Positions 12,657 to 25,605 are shown, numbered from the stretch's first letter. The stretch is 64,000 nt of DNA from Diplolepis rosae (GCA_030998225.1 JAPYXD010000250.1:4216001-4280000), one strand, 5' to 3'. Notes: generated from the letters alone by a model not told the origin. Translations and numbers: made by a program.

Positions 12657-13349
12657 TACACTTTGAGATTTATTTGGTGTGAAGTAAACTGGAAAAATCA
12701 TTACTATAAAGTAAAATACTTGAAAAAAAATTTTCAAAATATTTAATATTTTTACACGAATGTATATGCAGTCGACCGGCAATCGAAATACACAGGCTCG
12801 AATCCCGGTGCATTCAAAATCGTCTTTTTTTCCACAGAAAGATTTCCAAATTCTTTAAATTTAAGTCTGTAACTATGAACGTATTAATATGTTTAATGTT
12901 TTTAAATTATTCAATGTTTTATTAAAACAATTAAAATAGTAGATTGTATTGACCCTTGATTCAATTTATAATAGACTTCTTTATTTTTGGAACCTAAAGC
13001 CAATGCAAACGTACCAAGTTTTATTAAAACATTTTGAATTCAATATAATTCTGAAAGGTTGAGAATAAAAGGTTTAAATATTTGAAAAATACATAAAATA
13101 TATCGACATTAGCACAAGAAATCGTACACTAACTTTAATTTGGTATGAAGCAAAATTGAAAATAAATCCTTTAGAATAAAACATTTTGAAAGAACTTTTA
13201 GAATACATAACATATTTTTAATGAAAATTTCAATATATAAGTATAAATAAAAAGGTTTGATTATTCAAAAGTAAAATATATTATATCTAATTTTAAAGTG
13301 ACATGTTTGATAACATGTCTGCTATTATATTGACCCAAAATTCATAGAA
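12657..13349. other. AT-rich spacer with a weak tRNA-like patch, no gene
   Basis: No protein-like frame is present. At about 12772-12826 the sequence contains GGCTCGAATCCCGGTGC, similar to a B-box/T-arm of a tRNA. I could not fold a cloverleaf around it, so it may be a SINE remnant or chance. Confidence 0.35.
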
Positions 13350-13968
13350 TTTTTTGTTTATTTCTCGTTATTTTGGCATAGGGTCAGATTCTTTTTATTT
13401 TCTTCGAATAAAATTATCACTATTAGATATAAAAAGACTCAAAAAAAGAAGGCAAGGCAAACGTTTCGGCCACATATGGGGGCCCTCTTTAGTGCCATAA
13501 ATTCAAAGATTAATTCAAAATTTCTCTAAAAGATTAGAATCTAGGAGATAATTTGAAAAAGGATTATCATAGAAATTAAAATCTTATCCCATAGCTTGCA
13601 ATTCAAAATGAAGTAGTCCAGTATGCAGCATCACGAATTGAAAAAATATTTAAAGTTCACTGTGAATAAAAAACCGGATAAAATGAAAAAATTTAAGACT
13701 GCACACGAACCGAGCGGAATTTTTTATTTTTTTAATTTTATTATTAAAGAAGGATGCCAAATTGGTTATCAATGGCAAAACGCGAACGAGGTTTACATTT
13801 ATGAAAACTTTTCGTGAAGACTTTGTTACCGGAGTCTCTCACAGAATTATCTGAACTGTTTTAAATACCGACACGGGACATGTGGCTTTTCTGACCGACA
13901 ATTTTTTTTTTATAAGCAATCCTGAGAGGTTCTTTTCCTCCTTGAAGAAGACTATTGTCCTATACATA

Positions 13969-15438
13969 CACGGAGAAAAATAGTTGAAGTAATTTTACTC
14001 AACTTCCGATCAAATTTGGGACATAAGGACAAGTTAGAAGTTATTTAGTATCATTGTATTTATTTGTGATATATTAAATGTTCAAAAATGAATCAAAGTT
14101 GAGTAAAATTCAAAAGTGTAGGGTGAAGTATGAAAGCGTGCATTACAAATTTTTAAATATATATATATATATATTATTACTCGTAGTACAACTATAAAAG
14201 ATCAATCTTTTATTAAATCACAAAAATAGTAGAGCTTTCCGTTCATTCTACTCTACGCTTCAATCGAAAGTTGAGTAAACCGTGAAACGCAAGATTTATT
14301 CCAACAGCTACATCTATTCACGCAGGAACGAATGAAAGTAATCTGCGCCTTGGGCACACATAAAAAATTTTTAATTTCAAAAACTTAAATTCTTAAAATG
14401 AAATTGATATTATGAAAATTTCAACAAAAAAAAGTCGATAAGTGTATTACATAAAATATGAAATATCACATAAATTACTCAGGCAGAATAATAATTTGGA
14501 ATTCGCAAATGTAAAATTTGAAAATATAAAACACAGAAAATAAAAGAACCTTCTTTTAAATGTTTTTATACATAATACTTCTTAATAATAATGAAATTTT
14601 TTAATGTAAATTTGAAAATTTAGTTTCACTTAACTTCATACGTCGTTATAATAAAAATGTATACTAAATGTAATTTAATAATTATATTACATATATTAAT
14701 AATTATAGTTATAATAATTGATTAATCATATTAATTTTTAAAAATATTTTATTAATCATTTATGGAAAAAGTTGATTTATTTTTACTTGAGTATGGCTAA
14801 AAAATTTTATTGACGGCACTTACTCTCACAAGCTCTGAATATCTCATGCAGTCACTATATAAGAAAGTTCCAAATTTTATATCTGAGCATTGTAAGCGAG
14901 CGTGTGCGTGATTCGACGAAAGCGTATCGTACTATATATGTGTTGTTATTGGGTTTATATATGTAAGGTTATATGTTTAAGTGTATTTGTAATTTTAAAA
15001 ATGATTGGCTACGCCCGTAATGGTGTGAATGTATTTGTAAGTTGTTTATGAATATACCGGATGACTATTGTCAGGCTCGAGGTAAGAATTTTTTTTTATT
15101 TGAGAGAACCATACCATTGCCAGTTCAAATAATACGCCCGATGCTCATTTTACCCAACTACGGTTTGAAGCCTATGTTTGAAGCACCTTAAGCGTCGGTG
15201 ATATACTCATACATTTCATGTTAACCCACTGACGCATGTTGGTGCCCTGTCGTCGATAACGTTTTACTCAACTCCTTACTATTCCCTATGTAACGCCTAT
15301 TCTTATTCACTTTGGGTGAATTAGGTATATATCAAATTGATTTTACCCGACTAGGATTTAATAGATGTTCAAATGTCCTTATGTCCCAAGTTTAATCGAC
15401 GGAGTTGAGTAAAATTACTTCAACTATTTTTCTCTGTG
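13969..15438. mobile_element. TA-flanked inverted-terminal-repeat element, non-autonomous
   Basis: The left end CACGGAGAAAAATAGTTGAA matches the reverse complement of the right end (CACAGAGAAAAATAGTTGAA). The inverted similarity runs about 70 bp, through an ACTCAAC and a GGGACATAAGGAC motif. TA dinucleotides flank both ends (13967-13968 and 15439-15440), the Tc1/mariner-superfamily signature. The interior holds an (AT)n microsatellite at about 14156-14178 and no transposase. Short GTTGAGTAAA motifs from the end also recur inside near 14,099 and 14,270. Confidence 0.75.
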
Positions 15439-15898
15439 TAGCTAAGAAATTCGAGAAGTTTATGGTGATTTTCACAAGTGGACGAAATTGTGTATTTTTC
15501 AAGAAACGATTTTGTATATCAGCTGCACGGACAATCCATTTAACATTGAATTTGCAAGCAAGGCATTACAGAAACAAAAATTATTATAATATCTATACAT
15601 GTATTCTTACTGAATTTTATTTGAGTATGCTCAGAAATAAAAAAAATTGAAAGTTGTTTATTTCCGCATTCAGATTTATTCTGAGACGTTTTGAAAAAAT
15701 AATACATTTATCTTTAAAAAATAAGAAAAATGCAATATTATTATTTTTGATGTTAAGTATCACATTTGAATAGTATTATTAAAATTAAATTTGTTCTGAA
15801 AATCGCCAGAACTATTAGATATTCCACCTTTATACTGAATGTGCCATTTTTAAATTTTAAAGTGAACGGTCGAAATCATCATTCATTCTTACAGTTTT

Positions 15899-16323
15899 TA
15901 CATTCTCATCATGGATGAGAAGGTATTGGTTTTATGTGAAAAATGACTTTCGAAATTTTCATCAAATCTTTACGTTTTGAGACCCCCTGAGTCAGAAAAA
16001 ATGGTTTTTACAAAAGTGTCTGTCTGTCTGTAGTAGGTCGTGTGCGGCATAACTCTCGATAGAATTATCAGATTGAATTGAGCTTTGGTACACTTTATCG
16101 GAGCCGAAAAAGTGAGGACAAGCTCATTAACCAGCCACATCCAATCAAAATTGAGGGATTGAGCACTACTTTTGTGTTTTTGAAAATCATTTTTTGAAAA
16201 AATAAAAAATTTCAATACTGGATTTTGATAGTGCTCATAAATCTCTAAAAATTATCCTGATAACATTTTTTGATTAAATCAAAATTAGAAATGTTATAGC
16301 ATATTCAAATTCGAAAAAAGTCA
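15899..16323 (+). mobile_element. TA-type MITE, CATTCTCATCATG family (copy 2, truncated)
   Basis: Matches copy 1 (7877-8600) closely from its start, including about 35 bp upstream (CGGTCGAAATCATCATTC), which shows the two copies share a flank. It stops at the right arm of the surrounding inverted-repeat frame. An 81-residue minus-strand frame at 15970-16215 corresponds to those in the other copies. Confidence 0.7.
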
Positions 16324-16425
16324 ATTTTTTTGAGTATTTTTATATCTAATAGTGATAATTTTAATCGAAGAAAATAAAAAGAATCTGACCCTATGCCAAA
16401 ATAACGAGAAATAAGCAAAAAATTA

Positions 16426-16789
16426 TATCTAATATTTCATCAAACAGCACACTTTAAGATTTCATTGGTATGGGGATAAACATTTTTAAAATTACACGAC
16501 TTTTTGTAACATGTTCAACCCCAAGATATAGAATCCAGAAAAGAATTTCTAAAAATATTTTAATTAGGTTAACAAATCACTATAAAGACATATTTAAACA
16601 AATCTTTTAAAATGTTAATTTTTTTACAGACTTATTAATTTCCTTCAAAGGGATCTAAATTGAAATTTCTTTTGTAATATTTTTCTATAAAATAAATCAC
16701 TTTAACGAAAGTTGAAACTCCAGGTAAACCTGTAATTTCCGATGGTAGTTTATATATATATACAAATTGTCATGTAGAAGATGTAAATT
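16426..16789. other. AT-rich spacer, no gene
   Basis: No frame of interest. At 16728-16751 the string AAACCTGTAATTTCCGATGG resembles the sequence into which the giant foldback inserted (15-23 joined to 12109 onward), suggesting both are pieces of one repeat family. A short TATATATATATA run follows. Confidence 0.4.
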
Positions 16790-18720
16790 CCAAAAAATGT
16801 TATAATTAAAAAGCTTGAAATTTTGTAATTAAAATTTTAATATAAAACTTTAAGCATTTATTGACTTTCAATTACATTGGAAAGTTTGTTGTTTACTGTT
16901 CAAATCTTCCTCCGATTTCACAAGAACAGACAAATTAAAAAATACAAAATATTTCATTAAAAAAATTGAACTCGACCATATGATCTTGTCAAATTGTAAC
17001 AAGATTTGAACACTTCGGACAAAAATTTTTATGTAGAATTTGATATCGATAAATATTTACATGTTCATATGAAGATATGAATGAACACATATTTTAGCTT
17101 TTTAATTTGTCCACATCTATTAAAAAATTTTTCCTTTCCTTAGACCATTTCATTTTTTTAATGAAAAGTCTGTGCTTAGGCTACAAAAATGTGAGATGAA
17201 AATATTTCTAACATAAAACTGAGAATGTAAATTATAAACTTGAATTTTATGTTTATTTCTTCTTAATAGAAAATATCTCTCTAACTAAAAAGTTTTTAAA
17301 TGTACAAAATTGATATGAAGTATGGAAATTTGAATAGGAAAATATATATTGATTCAAATTTGGAACATTTATTGGCATCTAATTTTACTGAAAGTTTATT
17401 TTTGAAGTGTTAAAATGCTTATACAATTTTACACGATATTTCAGATTTTTATTTTAGGCAGATTTTTTCCAAAATATCGGAAAAAAAGTGTTGTTTCTTA
17501 AATAACATATTTCGTAAATTTGAAATTTTCGTCTGCTTCGCGCCTCTTTTGCACGGTTTTGACAGAAATACACAATTCTCAATTCCGACTCGATAACCGA
17601 AAGCGTGAAATCTAAAAATAGCATTGCATGGAGGAAGCGAGGAGAATAAGGAGAAGTGGGACGAGTCGTTCTCGCGTGCAAGAGCAACGAGGAAGAAACA
17701 AGGGCAGCGCGCGCCAGTGTGCACAGATCTGACACCGACGCAGTCACAACTACAGAAGCACCTCCTGTCCGTGAGGAGCGAGTAGGGAAAGGCGGTGGCG
17801 CGCGCTGCCTTTCTTTCTTCCTCGTCACTCTGGCACGCGAGAACGACTCATCCCACTTCTCCTTATTCTCCTCGCTTCCTCTTTGGAATGCTATTTTTAG
17901 ACTTCACATTTTACGCTTTCAGTTATCGAGTCGAAATTGAGAATTGTATTTCTCTCGACTCCGTGCAAAAGAGGCGCGAAGCAGACGACAATTTGAAATG
18001 TATGAAATATGTTATTTGAGAAACAACACTTTTTTTCAAATACATTGGAAAAAATCTGCCTGAAATAAACATCTAAAAGATCGTGCAAAATTTTATAAGC
18101 ATTTGAACATTTCAAAAATAAACTTTCAGTAAAATTTCTTGCCAATAAATGTTCAAAATTTGAATCAATATATATTTTTCTATTTAAATTTCCATACTTC
18201 TAATCAATTTTGTACATTTGAAAAATTTTCAGTTAGAAATATATTCTATTAAGAAAAAATAAACATAAAATTCAAGTTTAAAATTTACATTCTCAGTTTT
18301 ATGTTAGAAATATTTTCATCTTAAATTTTTGTTGCCTAGGCACAGACTTTTCATTTAAAAAACGAAATGTTCTACAAAAAGGAAAAATTTTCTAATAGAT
18401 GTGGATAAATCAAAATGCTAAAATATGTGTTATCTTCATATGAACAAGTAAATATTTACCAATATCAATTTTTACATGAACATTTTTGTTCGAAGTGTTG
18501 AAATCTTGTTACAATTTGACAAGATCATATGCACAAGTTCAATCTTTCATATGAAATAACTTGTGATTTTTAATTTGTCTGTTCTTCTGAAATCGGGGGA
18601 AGATTTAAAAGGTAAAAAAAAAAATTTCCAATGGAATCCAAGGTCAATAAATGCTAAAAGTTTTAAATCAAGATTTTAATTACAAAATTTTGAAGCTTTG
18701 TAATTAGCTTTATAAATGAC
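16790..18720. repeat. Palindrome with GC-rich centre (module A and its mirror)
   Basis: Positions 16790-17745 are mirrored by 17770-18720 around a centre near 17,757. Both arms hold AT-rich sequence; next to the centre is a GC-rich block (GGCGCGCGCTGCC, GCGAGAACGACTC, TCCTTATTCTCCTCGC). That block gives overlapping frames of 90-124 codons on both strands. These frames are mirrored, rich in Arg/Ser/Thr and without domains, so I treat them as by-products of composition. The same block recurs at 23580-23760 and 43560-43740. Confidence 0.8.
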
Positions 18721-21700
18721 TACTTGTATCAGAAAGTAATTCAGCTCTGTACAGCATTTTTATAATTTGAATTCAAAATAGGTGCTTAGGCCAGAAAAAA
18801 GTAAGATACAAATTTTTTCACCATAAAACTAAGAATGTAAATTTTAAATTTATTATGTCATATGTTTATCTCTTCTTATTGGAAAATACTCTGCACATAA
18901 TTCTTTGCTTCGATATTTTTTAAATGTACGCGAACATTTAAGAAATTCATAAGTATTTCACCTTTTTATGAAAATTACAAATTTCCAAATAACACTTTGA
19001 TTAACAAAGCTAAAAATTCGTCAATAATTGATATATTGTATTGTAAGTTTAAACATAAGATGACTTAAAATTTCACAATGACATTATTTTTCAAGTACTT
19101 AAACCTTTCTTCAATTTTGAGAATTCCTTCAAAGGTTTATTTCAGGTGAGTGACTTTTTCTTTTTTTAATGAAAAATTTTATAATTCCAAATTTGACTCA
19201 TCTTGTATCATTGTAAAAAGATTTTGAAACTTCAAAAAAAATTTTTCAGTTTAATTCAAAGTCAATAAATATTCAATGTTTGAAAATGAAATATTAAGTG
19301 AAAGATTTTCAAGCTCTGGGAATCAACTACTTTAATAACACAATTTTTCTTCTTCGTAAAGCATCTCAATTTTCAAATTTTAAATACAGATTTCAAACTC
19401 AAAACCTATTTGCCGGAAATGAACGTCTCAAAGATCTTGTAGAAATAAAGGGAGATTTGAATACTTCAGAAATAAATTTTCAGTAAAATGGTGAACTCAA
19501 TAAATGTTCAAAACTTAAATCAAGATATCAGTTTACAAATTTTTAGTTACGTAAATTGACTACTTCAATTTGAAAATTACTTGAAAAAAATCTTATATTT
19601 AAAAAAATTAGGCACATAAAATAACGATTTAAAATCCACATTCATAGATTCATGCTAAAAGCAGATCAAAGTTTATTAATCTTACGTTTTAGTGGCGTAT
19701 GCACAGATTTTTAATCAAAAAAATGAAATAAAAGAATCTTTCAATGAAATTCAAAGTCTATAAATGCTTAAAGTTTTATCTCATGTTTCTTAGGTCTAAA
19801 ATTAAAATATTTTGCACCAGATTTGAATTTAAATTTCATCCTAATTTTATGTGGCCTAAGCACAGACTTTTATTTTAAAAAATATTTATTGATTTCAACT
19901 CCGACATAAAATTTTATTTCGAAGTGTTTAAATCTTGTTACGACTTCACAAGATCTTATGGATGTTTTTCCAAATATCAAGAAAAAAATTGTAATCTTTA
20001 AAATGAAATAATTTGTCAGTTTTAATTTTCCTATTCTTGTGGATTCGAAGAAAAATTTGAACACTAAACAATGAATTTTTCAATGAAATACAAAGTCAAT
20101 AAATGCTTTAAGTTTTATGTAAAGATATTAATTACAACATCTTCAAGTTTTATGAATCAACCACTTGATTTAGAAAATACATGTAATTACTGTTTTGAAC
20201 GTTCATTGAACGATAAAAAAATTTTTTCTTTCAAAACAAAATTAGTTATTATGCACTTAGAAAAAGATTTGATTGAATCAGAGAAAATGATTGTTTGAAC
20301 GACTTTCTTTGATTCAAACAAATGATTTATTGAAATGAAATAAAATTTATTTGATTCAAACAAAATATCTTTGAACCAAATAAATGTTTGTTTGGATCAA
20401 ATTAATTTTTCTTCAAAACAAAGAAATTAGTGCATTGATATATGGTCAAACATATAATTTGTTTGATTTACGGCAGAAATTTATTTGATTTAAAAAAATA
20501 TTTATTTGGTTCAAAGATATTTTGTTTGAATCAAACAAATTTTGGTTCATTAAAACAAAACATTTCTTTACGTCAAAGAAAGTGTTTCAAACAAATAATT
20601 TTTTTGCTTCAATCAAATATTTTTTCTGAGTGTGTATATATTCAGAGCCTTTTAAAAGATACAATCTGTTATTAAATATATGCTATTTTTTAATTTAATG
20701 AGGAAGAAACCAATCATTTAGTTTGCAAAAATAATATTTTGTATCGTTCAATGAACGTTCAAAACTATAAATATGTGAAAATATTTCAACTTTGTAGAGC
20801 ATTTTTATATGTTGAATTCAAAAACTGTGCTTAGGCCACAAAAACGTGAGATGAAAATAGTTTTAGTAAAAAATTGAATATATCAATTTTGAATTTGAAA
20901 AGTACTTGCTGAAGAAAAACTTCTGGAAAATATTGTAGAAATAATGGAAGATTTAAAAACTCGAAAAATAATTTTTTAGCAAAATGAAAATTCAATGAAT
21001 GCTTAAAGGTTTCAAGTTAAGATATCAATTGAAAAAGTTTTGTAGCTTTGTAAGTCAACTGTACTTCAATTAACAAAATTTTCTTTTTCTTACAGCATTC
21101 AATTTTTTCGAAATAAAAGTCTGTGCTTAGACTACATAAAATTAAGATAAAATTTAAATTTAAATCCGGTACAAAATATTTTCATTTTAAACCAAAGAAG
21201 CATGAGATAAAACTTTAAGCATTTATTGACTTTAAATTTCATTAAAAGATTCTTTGATCAGTGTTCAAATCTTTCAACAATTTCGCAAGATCAGCTAAAT
21301 TCAAAATTTTACGAAATATTCAATTAAAATAATTACACTTATATTTCGAATATTATAAAAAACATATGCTTAAAATAAATATTTATAAGATTTTGTACAA
21401 TTGTCAAAAGATATGAGCGCTGAAAGAGTAAATTTTGAGTAAAATTTTAAACTAATGAATGTTTGAAGGTTTGTGCAAAAACATCAATTAAAAATTGTTT
21501 TAACTCCATAAATTTCATCAATTACAGTAATAAGAAAATTTCGACCTTCTGTAAAGCATTTTATTGTTTTGATTAAAAGTCTGCGCATACGCCACTAAGA
21601 CGTAAGATTAATAAACTTTGACCTGCTTTTACCATGAATCTATGAATGTGGATTTCAAACCGTTATTTTATGTGGCTAAATTTTTTAAATATAATATTTT

Positions 21701-23760
21701 TTCAAGTAATTTTCAAATTGAAGTAGTCAATTTACGCAACTAAAGATTTGTAAACTGATATCTTGATTTAAGTTTTGAACATTTATTGAGTTCACCATTT
21801 CACTGAAAGTTTATTTTAAAAGTATTCAAGTCTCCCATTATTTTTACAAGATCTTCAAGACTTTTATTTCAGACACATAATTTTTTTTTTGTACATTTTG
21901 GTGTTACCGGTATTATAATATTGAGGAAAGTAGATGGCCTTTCCGGTTTTTTGTATAGATACTTAAGTTCGTGAAATATGGAAGATACAAATAATTTTTG
22001 AGTTTGAAATCGATATTTTATATTTTATAATATAAAGTATTTTCATCTTACGTTTTTGTAACCTATGCGGAGACTTTTAATTTGAAAATTGAGATGCTTT
22101 ACGAAGAAGAAAAATTGTGTTATTAAAGTAGTTGATTCCCAGAGCTTGAAAATCTTTCACTTAATATTTCAATTTCAAACATTGAATATTTATTGACTTT
22201 GAATTAAACTGAAAATTTTTTTTTGAGGTTTCAAAATCTTTTTACAATGATACAAGATGAGTCAAATTTAGAATTATAAAATTTTTCATTAAAAAAATAA
22301 AAGGCACTCACCTGAAATAAACCTTTGAAGGAATTCTCAAAATTGAAGAAAGGTTTAAGTACTTGAAAAATAATGTCATTGTGAAATTTTAAGTCATCCT
22401 ATGTTTAAACTTACAATACAATATATCAATTATTGACGAATTTTTAGCTTTGTTAATCAAAGTGTTATTTGGAAATTTGTAATTTTCATAAAAAGGTGAA
22501 ATACTTATGAATTTCTTAAATGTTCGCGTACATTTAAAAAATATCGAAGCAAAGAATTATGTGCAGAGTATTTTCCAATAAGAAGAGATAAACATATGAC
22601 ATAATAAATTTAAAATTTACATTCTTAGTTTTATGGTGAAAAAATTTGTATCTTACTTTTTTCTGGCCTAAGCACCTATTTTGAATTCAAATTATAAAAA
22701 TGCTGTACAGAGCTGAATTACTTTCTGATACAAGTAGTCATTTATAAAGCTAATTACAAAGCTTCAAAATTTTGTAATTAAAATCTTGATTTAAAACTTT
22801 TAGCATTTATTGACCTTGGATTCCATTGGACATTTTTTTTTTTACCTTTTAAATCTTCCCCCGATTTCAGAAGAACAGACAAATTAAAAATCACAAGATA
22901 TTTCATTTAAAAGATTGAACTTGTCCATATGATCTTGTCAAATTGTAACAAGATTTCAACACTTCGAACAAAAATGTTCATGTAAAAATTGATATTGGTA
23001 AATATTTACTTGTTCATATGAAGATAACACATATTTTAGCATTTTGATTTATCCACATCTATTAGAAAATTTTTCCTTTTTGTAGAACATTTCGTTTTTT
23101 AAATGAAAAGTCTGTGCCTAGGCAACAAAAATTTAAGATGAAAATATTTCTAACATAAAACTGAGAATGTAAATTTTAAATTTGAATTTTATGTTTATTT
23201 TTTCTTAATAGAATATATTTCTAACTGAAAATTTTTTAAATGTACAAAATTGATTAGAAGTATGGAAATTTAAATAGAAAAATATATATTGATTCAAATT
23301 TTGAACATTTATTGGCAAGAAATTTTACTGAAAGTTTATTTTTGAAATGTTCAAATGCTTATAAAATTTTGCACGATCTTTTAGATGTTTATTTCAGGCA
23401 GATTTTTTCCAATGTATTTGAAAAAAAAGTGTTGTTTCTCAAATAACATATTTCATACATTTCAAATTGTCGTCTGCTTCGCGCCTCTTTTGCACGGAGT
23501 CGAGAGAAATACAATTCTCAATTTCGACTCGATAACTGAAAGCGTAAAATGTGAAGTCTAAAAATAGCATTCCAAAGAGGAAGCGAGGAGAATAAGGAGA
23601 AGTGGGATGAGTCGTTCTCGCGTGCCAGAGTGACGAGGAAGAAAGAAAGGCAGCGCGCGCCACCGCCTTTCCCTACTCGCTCCTCACGGACAGGAGGTGC
23701 TTCTGTAGTTGTGACTGCGTCGGTGTCAGATCTGTGCACACTGGCGCGCGCCGCCAACCC
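17757..23760. repeat. Compound palindrome of about 6 kb with ~3-kb arms
   Basis: The half from 17757 to about 20,700 is mirrored by about 20,760 to 23,760: frame 17795-18019 on plus equals 23439-23663 on minus, residue for residue, and short motifs such as AAGCTCTGGGAATCAA (about 19,310) recur inverted at about 22,135. Similarity is high in the outer 1.5 kb and weaker with gaps towards the middle. It overlaps the palindrome at 16790-18720, so one module occurs three times in alternating orientation. No transposase is seen anywhere in it. Confidence 0.85.
20280..20640. repeat. Cluster of short self-complementary TTTGATTCAAACAAA motifs
   Basis: Variants of TTTGATTCAAACAAAT and its complement occur about ten times. 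A similar but shorter cluster lies at 47160-47340, at the equivalent place in the related foldback. This marks the inner loop region of the family. Confidence 0.65.
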
Positions 23761-24178
23761 TCTATAGAAATTCTGATGGTAAATCATGTCTGGATTTTCT
23801 AACTTTCATTATTTACCGACGTGCAAAGTGCACCTTCAAAGTAACTCCAGGTTACGCGTTCAGAGGGCACGTTTATCAGCCCACTTATGTGAAATTCTCT
23901 TATTCCATTACTTTAGCAATCTCCCAACTCATCTCTGGCTCAGTGTGTTCAGATTGCAAACTGGGGTACCTACAGACGTCGTGTGAAGCGAGTATGAAGA
24001 GACGACGGGGCGAGGAGAATGAAAAGTAGTAAGAGTCGTTTTCGCGTGCGAGAGCGACAAGGAAAGAACAAAATCAGCGCGCCGCGTCATCGCTCTCTAC
24101 TCGCTTCACACGGATACAGCGTGCAATCCTGTTTGTAGGTAACCCAGTTTGCAATCTGAGCACACTGGGTTAGCTATA
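23761..24178. other. GC-richer junction segment related to the foldback core, no gene
   Basis: Contains two pieces, GTTCAGATTGCAAACTGGG near 23,948 and its partial complement CCCAGTTTGCAATCTGAG near 24,143. They bracket a block (about 24,000-24,110) that resembles the GC-rich core with TCGTTTTCGCGTGCGAGAGC. It looks like a small separate palindrome or a distant copy of the core. No frame of note. Confidence 0.45.
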
Positions 24179-24345
24179 CAGGGTGTCTAAAAAGTCTCGG
24201 GACGGTTGGATATTTCTTCAGGTACAATATTTTTCAAAAAAGTAAAGGTCATTCCTGAAGTAAATTTCAACGAGGAATTCAATTGTGACCTTCATTTTGA
24301 CCTTGAAGTTGACCTTCATGGCTTTTTCAAGGTCAACTTTGGGCC

Positions 24346-24702
24346 GGTATCTTGAATGATACATTGATAGGCCCTTTCTTCATCGATGGTAATCTCAATG
24401 CCCGTGCATACGAAGAGCTTCTCGGAAACCAAATTGTATAAAAAATAAGGGAGATTACAGGCGATAATTTTCAAAATATTTTGTTCCAGCAGGACGGAGC
24501 AGCGGCTCATTACGGTAGGGAATGTCGAGCATATTTGGATACTCAGTTCCCTCATAGGTGGATTGGAAGAAGGGGTGAAATCGAGTGGCCTGCTAGATCT
24601 CCTGATCAGACGCCTCTCGACTATTTTCTTTGGGGTTATTCAAAGTGCAAAGTATACTCAACGCAACCCCAAAGCTTAAACGAATTGCAGGGCAATGCTT
24701 AA
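24346..24702 (+). pseudogene. Tc1/mariner-superfamily transposase, C-terminal catalytic fragment
   Basis: One frame reads through FFIDGNLNARAYEELL, a stop at 24439-24441, then FQQDGAAAHYGRE, RWIGRRGEIEWPARSPD and TPLDYFLWG, ending at 24702. The QQDGAAAH block contains the second catalytic aspartate and the SPDQTPLDYFLWG block the third acidic position (an aspartate, as in DDD-type mariner relatives). The helix-turn-helix DNA-binding part and first aspartate are absent, and the stop breaks the frame. A dead copy of a transposase that would bind the element's inverted ends. Confidence 0.85.
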
Positions 24703-24764
24703 CGCAAACGTAAATTGCTTAGAAAAAACCTTGAAGATCATCACCAAGATTAATAAAAAGCTCA

Positions 24765-25560
24765 CCAATGAATTTCTCGTTGAAATTTACTTCAGGAATT
24801 ACACTGACATCTTGGAAAACTTTGTTAATTTCAAATAACATTCAACTGACCTGGAACGTTACAATTGACCTATGACTTGGGTACGTACTTGAACGTAGTA
24901 TTTTTCGCTCTATCGATTGCAGATGTGAAAAAAGAGGGTTTCCATTTAAAAAAACAAATTTGACCTTCAAAAAGCCATGAAGGTCAACTTCCAGGTCAAA
25001 ATGAAGGTCACCATTGAATTACCCGTTGAAAAATACTTCAGGAATTGCATTGACCTTTTGGAAAACTGTTTCTTTCAAATAACCTCTAATTGACCTTGAA
25101 CGTTACAATTGACCTACGACTTGGGTACGTATCTAAACGTAGTATTTTTCGCTCTATCGATTTCAGATGTAAAAAACGAGGTTTCCATCTAAACAAACAA
25201 AGTTGACCTTCAAAAAGTCATGAAGGTCAACTTCAAGGTCAAAATGAAAAGTCACCATTGAATTCCTCGTTGAAATTTACTTCAGGAAATGCATTGACCT
25301 TTTGGAAATCTTTTTTTATTTCAAATAACCTCTAACTGATCTTGAACGTTACAATTGACCCACGACTTGGGTACCTATGTGAACGTAGAATTTGTGCTCT
25401 ATCGATTGCAGATGTAAAAAAAAGGGGTTTCCATTTAAAAAACAAAGTTGACCTTCAAAAAGTCATGAAGGTCAACTTCAAGGTCAAAATGAAGGTCACC
25501 ATTGAATTCCCCGTTGAAATTTACTTCAGGAATGACCTTCACTTTTTTGAAAAATATTTT
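24765..25560. repeat. ~245-bp tandem array rich in AAGGTCA
   Basis: The phrases GAACGTTACAATTGACC (about 24,852; 25,097; 25,345) and CATGAAGGTCAACTTC (about 24,976; 25,219; 25,465) repeat at about 245-bp spacing, giving roughly three units. Each unit carries several AAGGTCA or TGACCTT heptamers in both orientations; others lie in the left end at 24,240-24,340. Confidence 0.8.
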
Positions 25561-25605
25561 ACCTGAGGAAATATCCAACCGTCCCGGGACATTTTAGACA
25601 CCCTG

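Larger units (their letters stand above)
13350..16425. repeat. Inverted-repeat frame of ~100-bp arms enclosing nested elements
   Basis: Positions 13350-13446 are the reverse complement of 16325-16425 (shared motif GGCATAGGGTCAGATTC and the stretch AATTATCACTATTAGATATA). The enclosed 2.9 kb contains two separate inserts, at 13969-15438 and 15899-16323. A G-rich motif, CACATATGGGGGCCCTC, lies at about 13473 just inside the left arm. A 64-codon frame at 13623-13817 is unrecognised. The frame could be a foldback that later received the two inserts. Confidence 0.65.
24179..25605. mobile_element. Tc1/mariner-superfamily element, degraded, TA-flanked
   Basis: Ends are inverted: left CAGGGTGTCTAAAAAGTC, right complement CAGGGTGTCTAAAATGTC, and similarity continues through GGGACGGTTGGATATTTC. 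TA flanks both ends (24177-24178 and 25606-25607). It holds the 3' part of a transposase gene (24346-24702) and an unusual ~245-bp tandem array rich in AAGGTCA. The 5' half of the transposase is missing, so the copy cannot be autonomous. Confidence 0.85.

Noticed and set aside
12772..12826. tRNA gene
   Set aside because: Only a B-box-like string is present; no acceptor stem or anticodon arm could be paired.
17454..17940. Overlapping 90-124 codon frames on both strands as genes
   Set aside because: They are mirror images produced by the palindrome and GC-rich composition, and none has a domain or a consistent start across copies.
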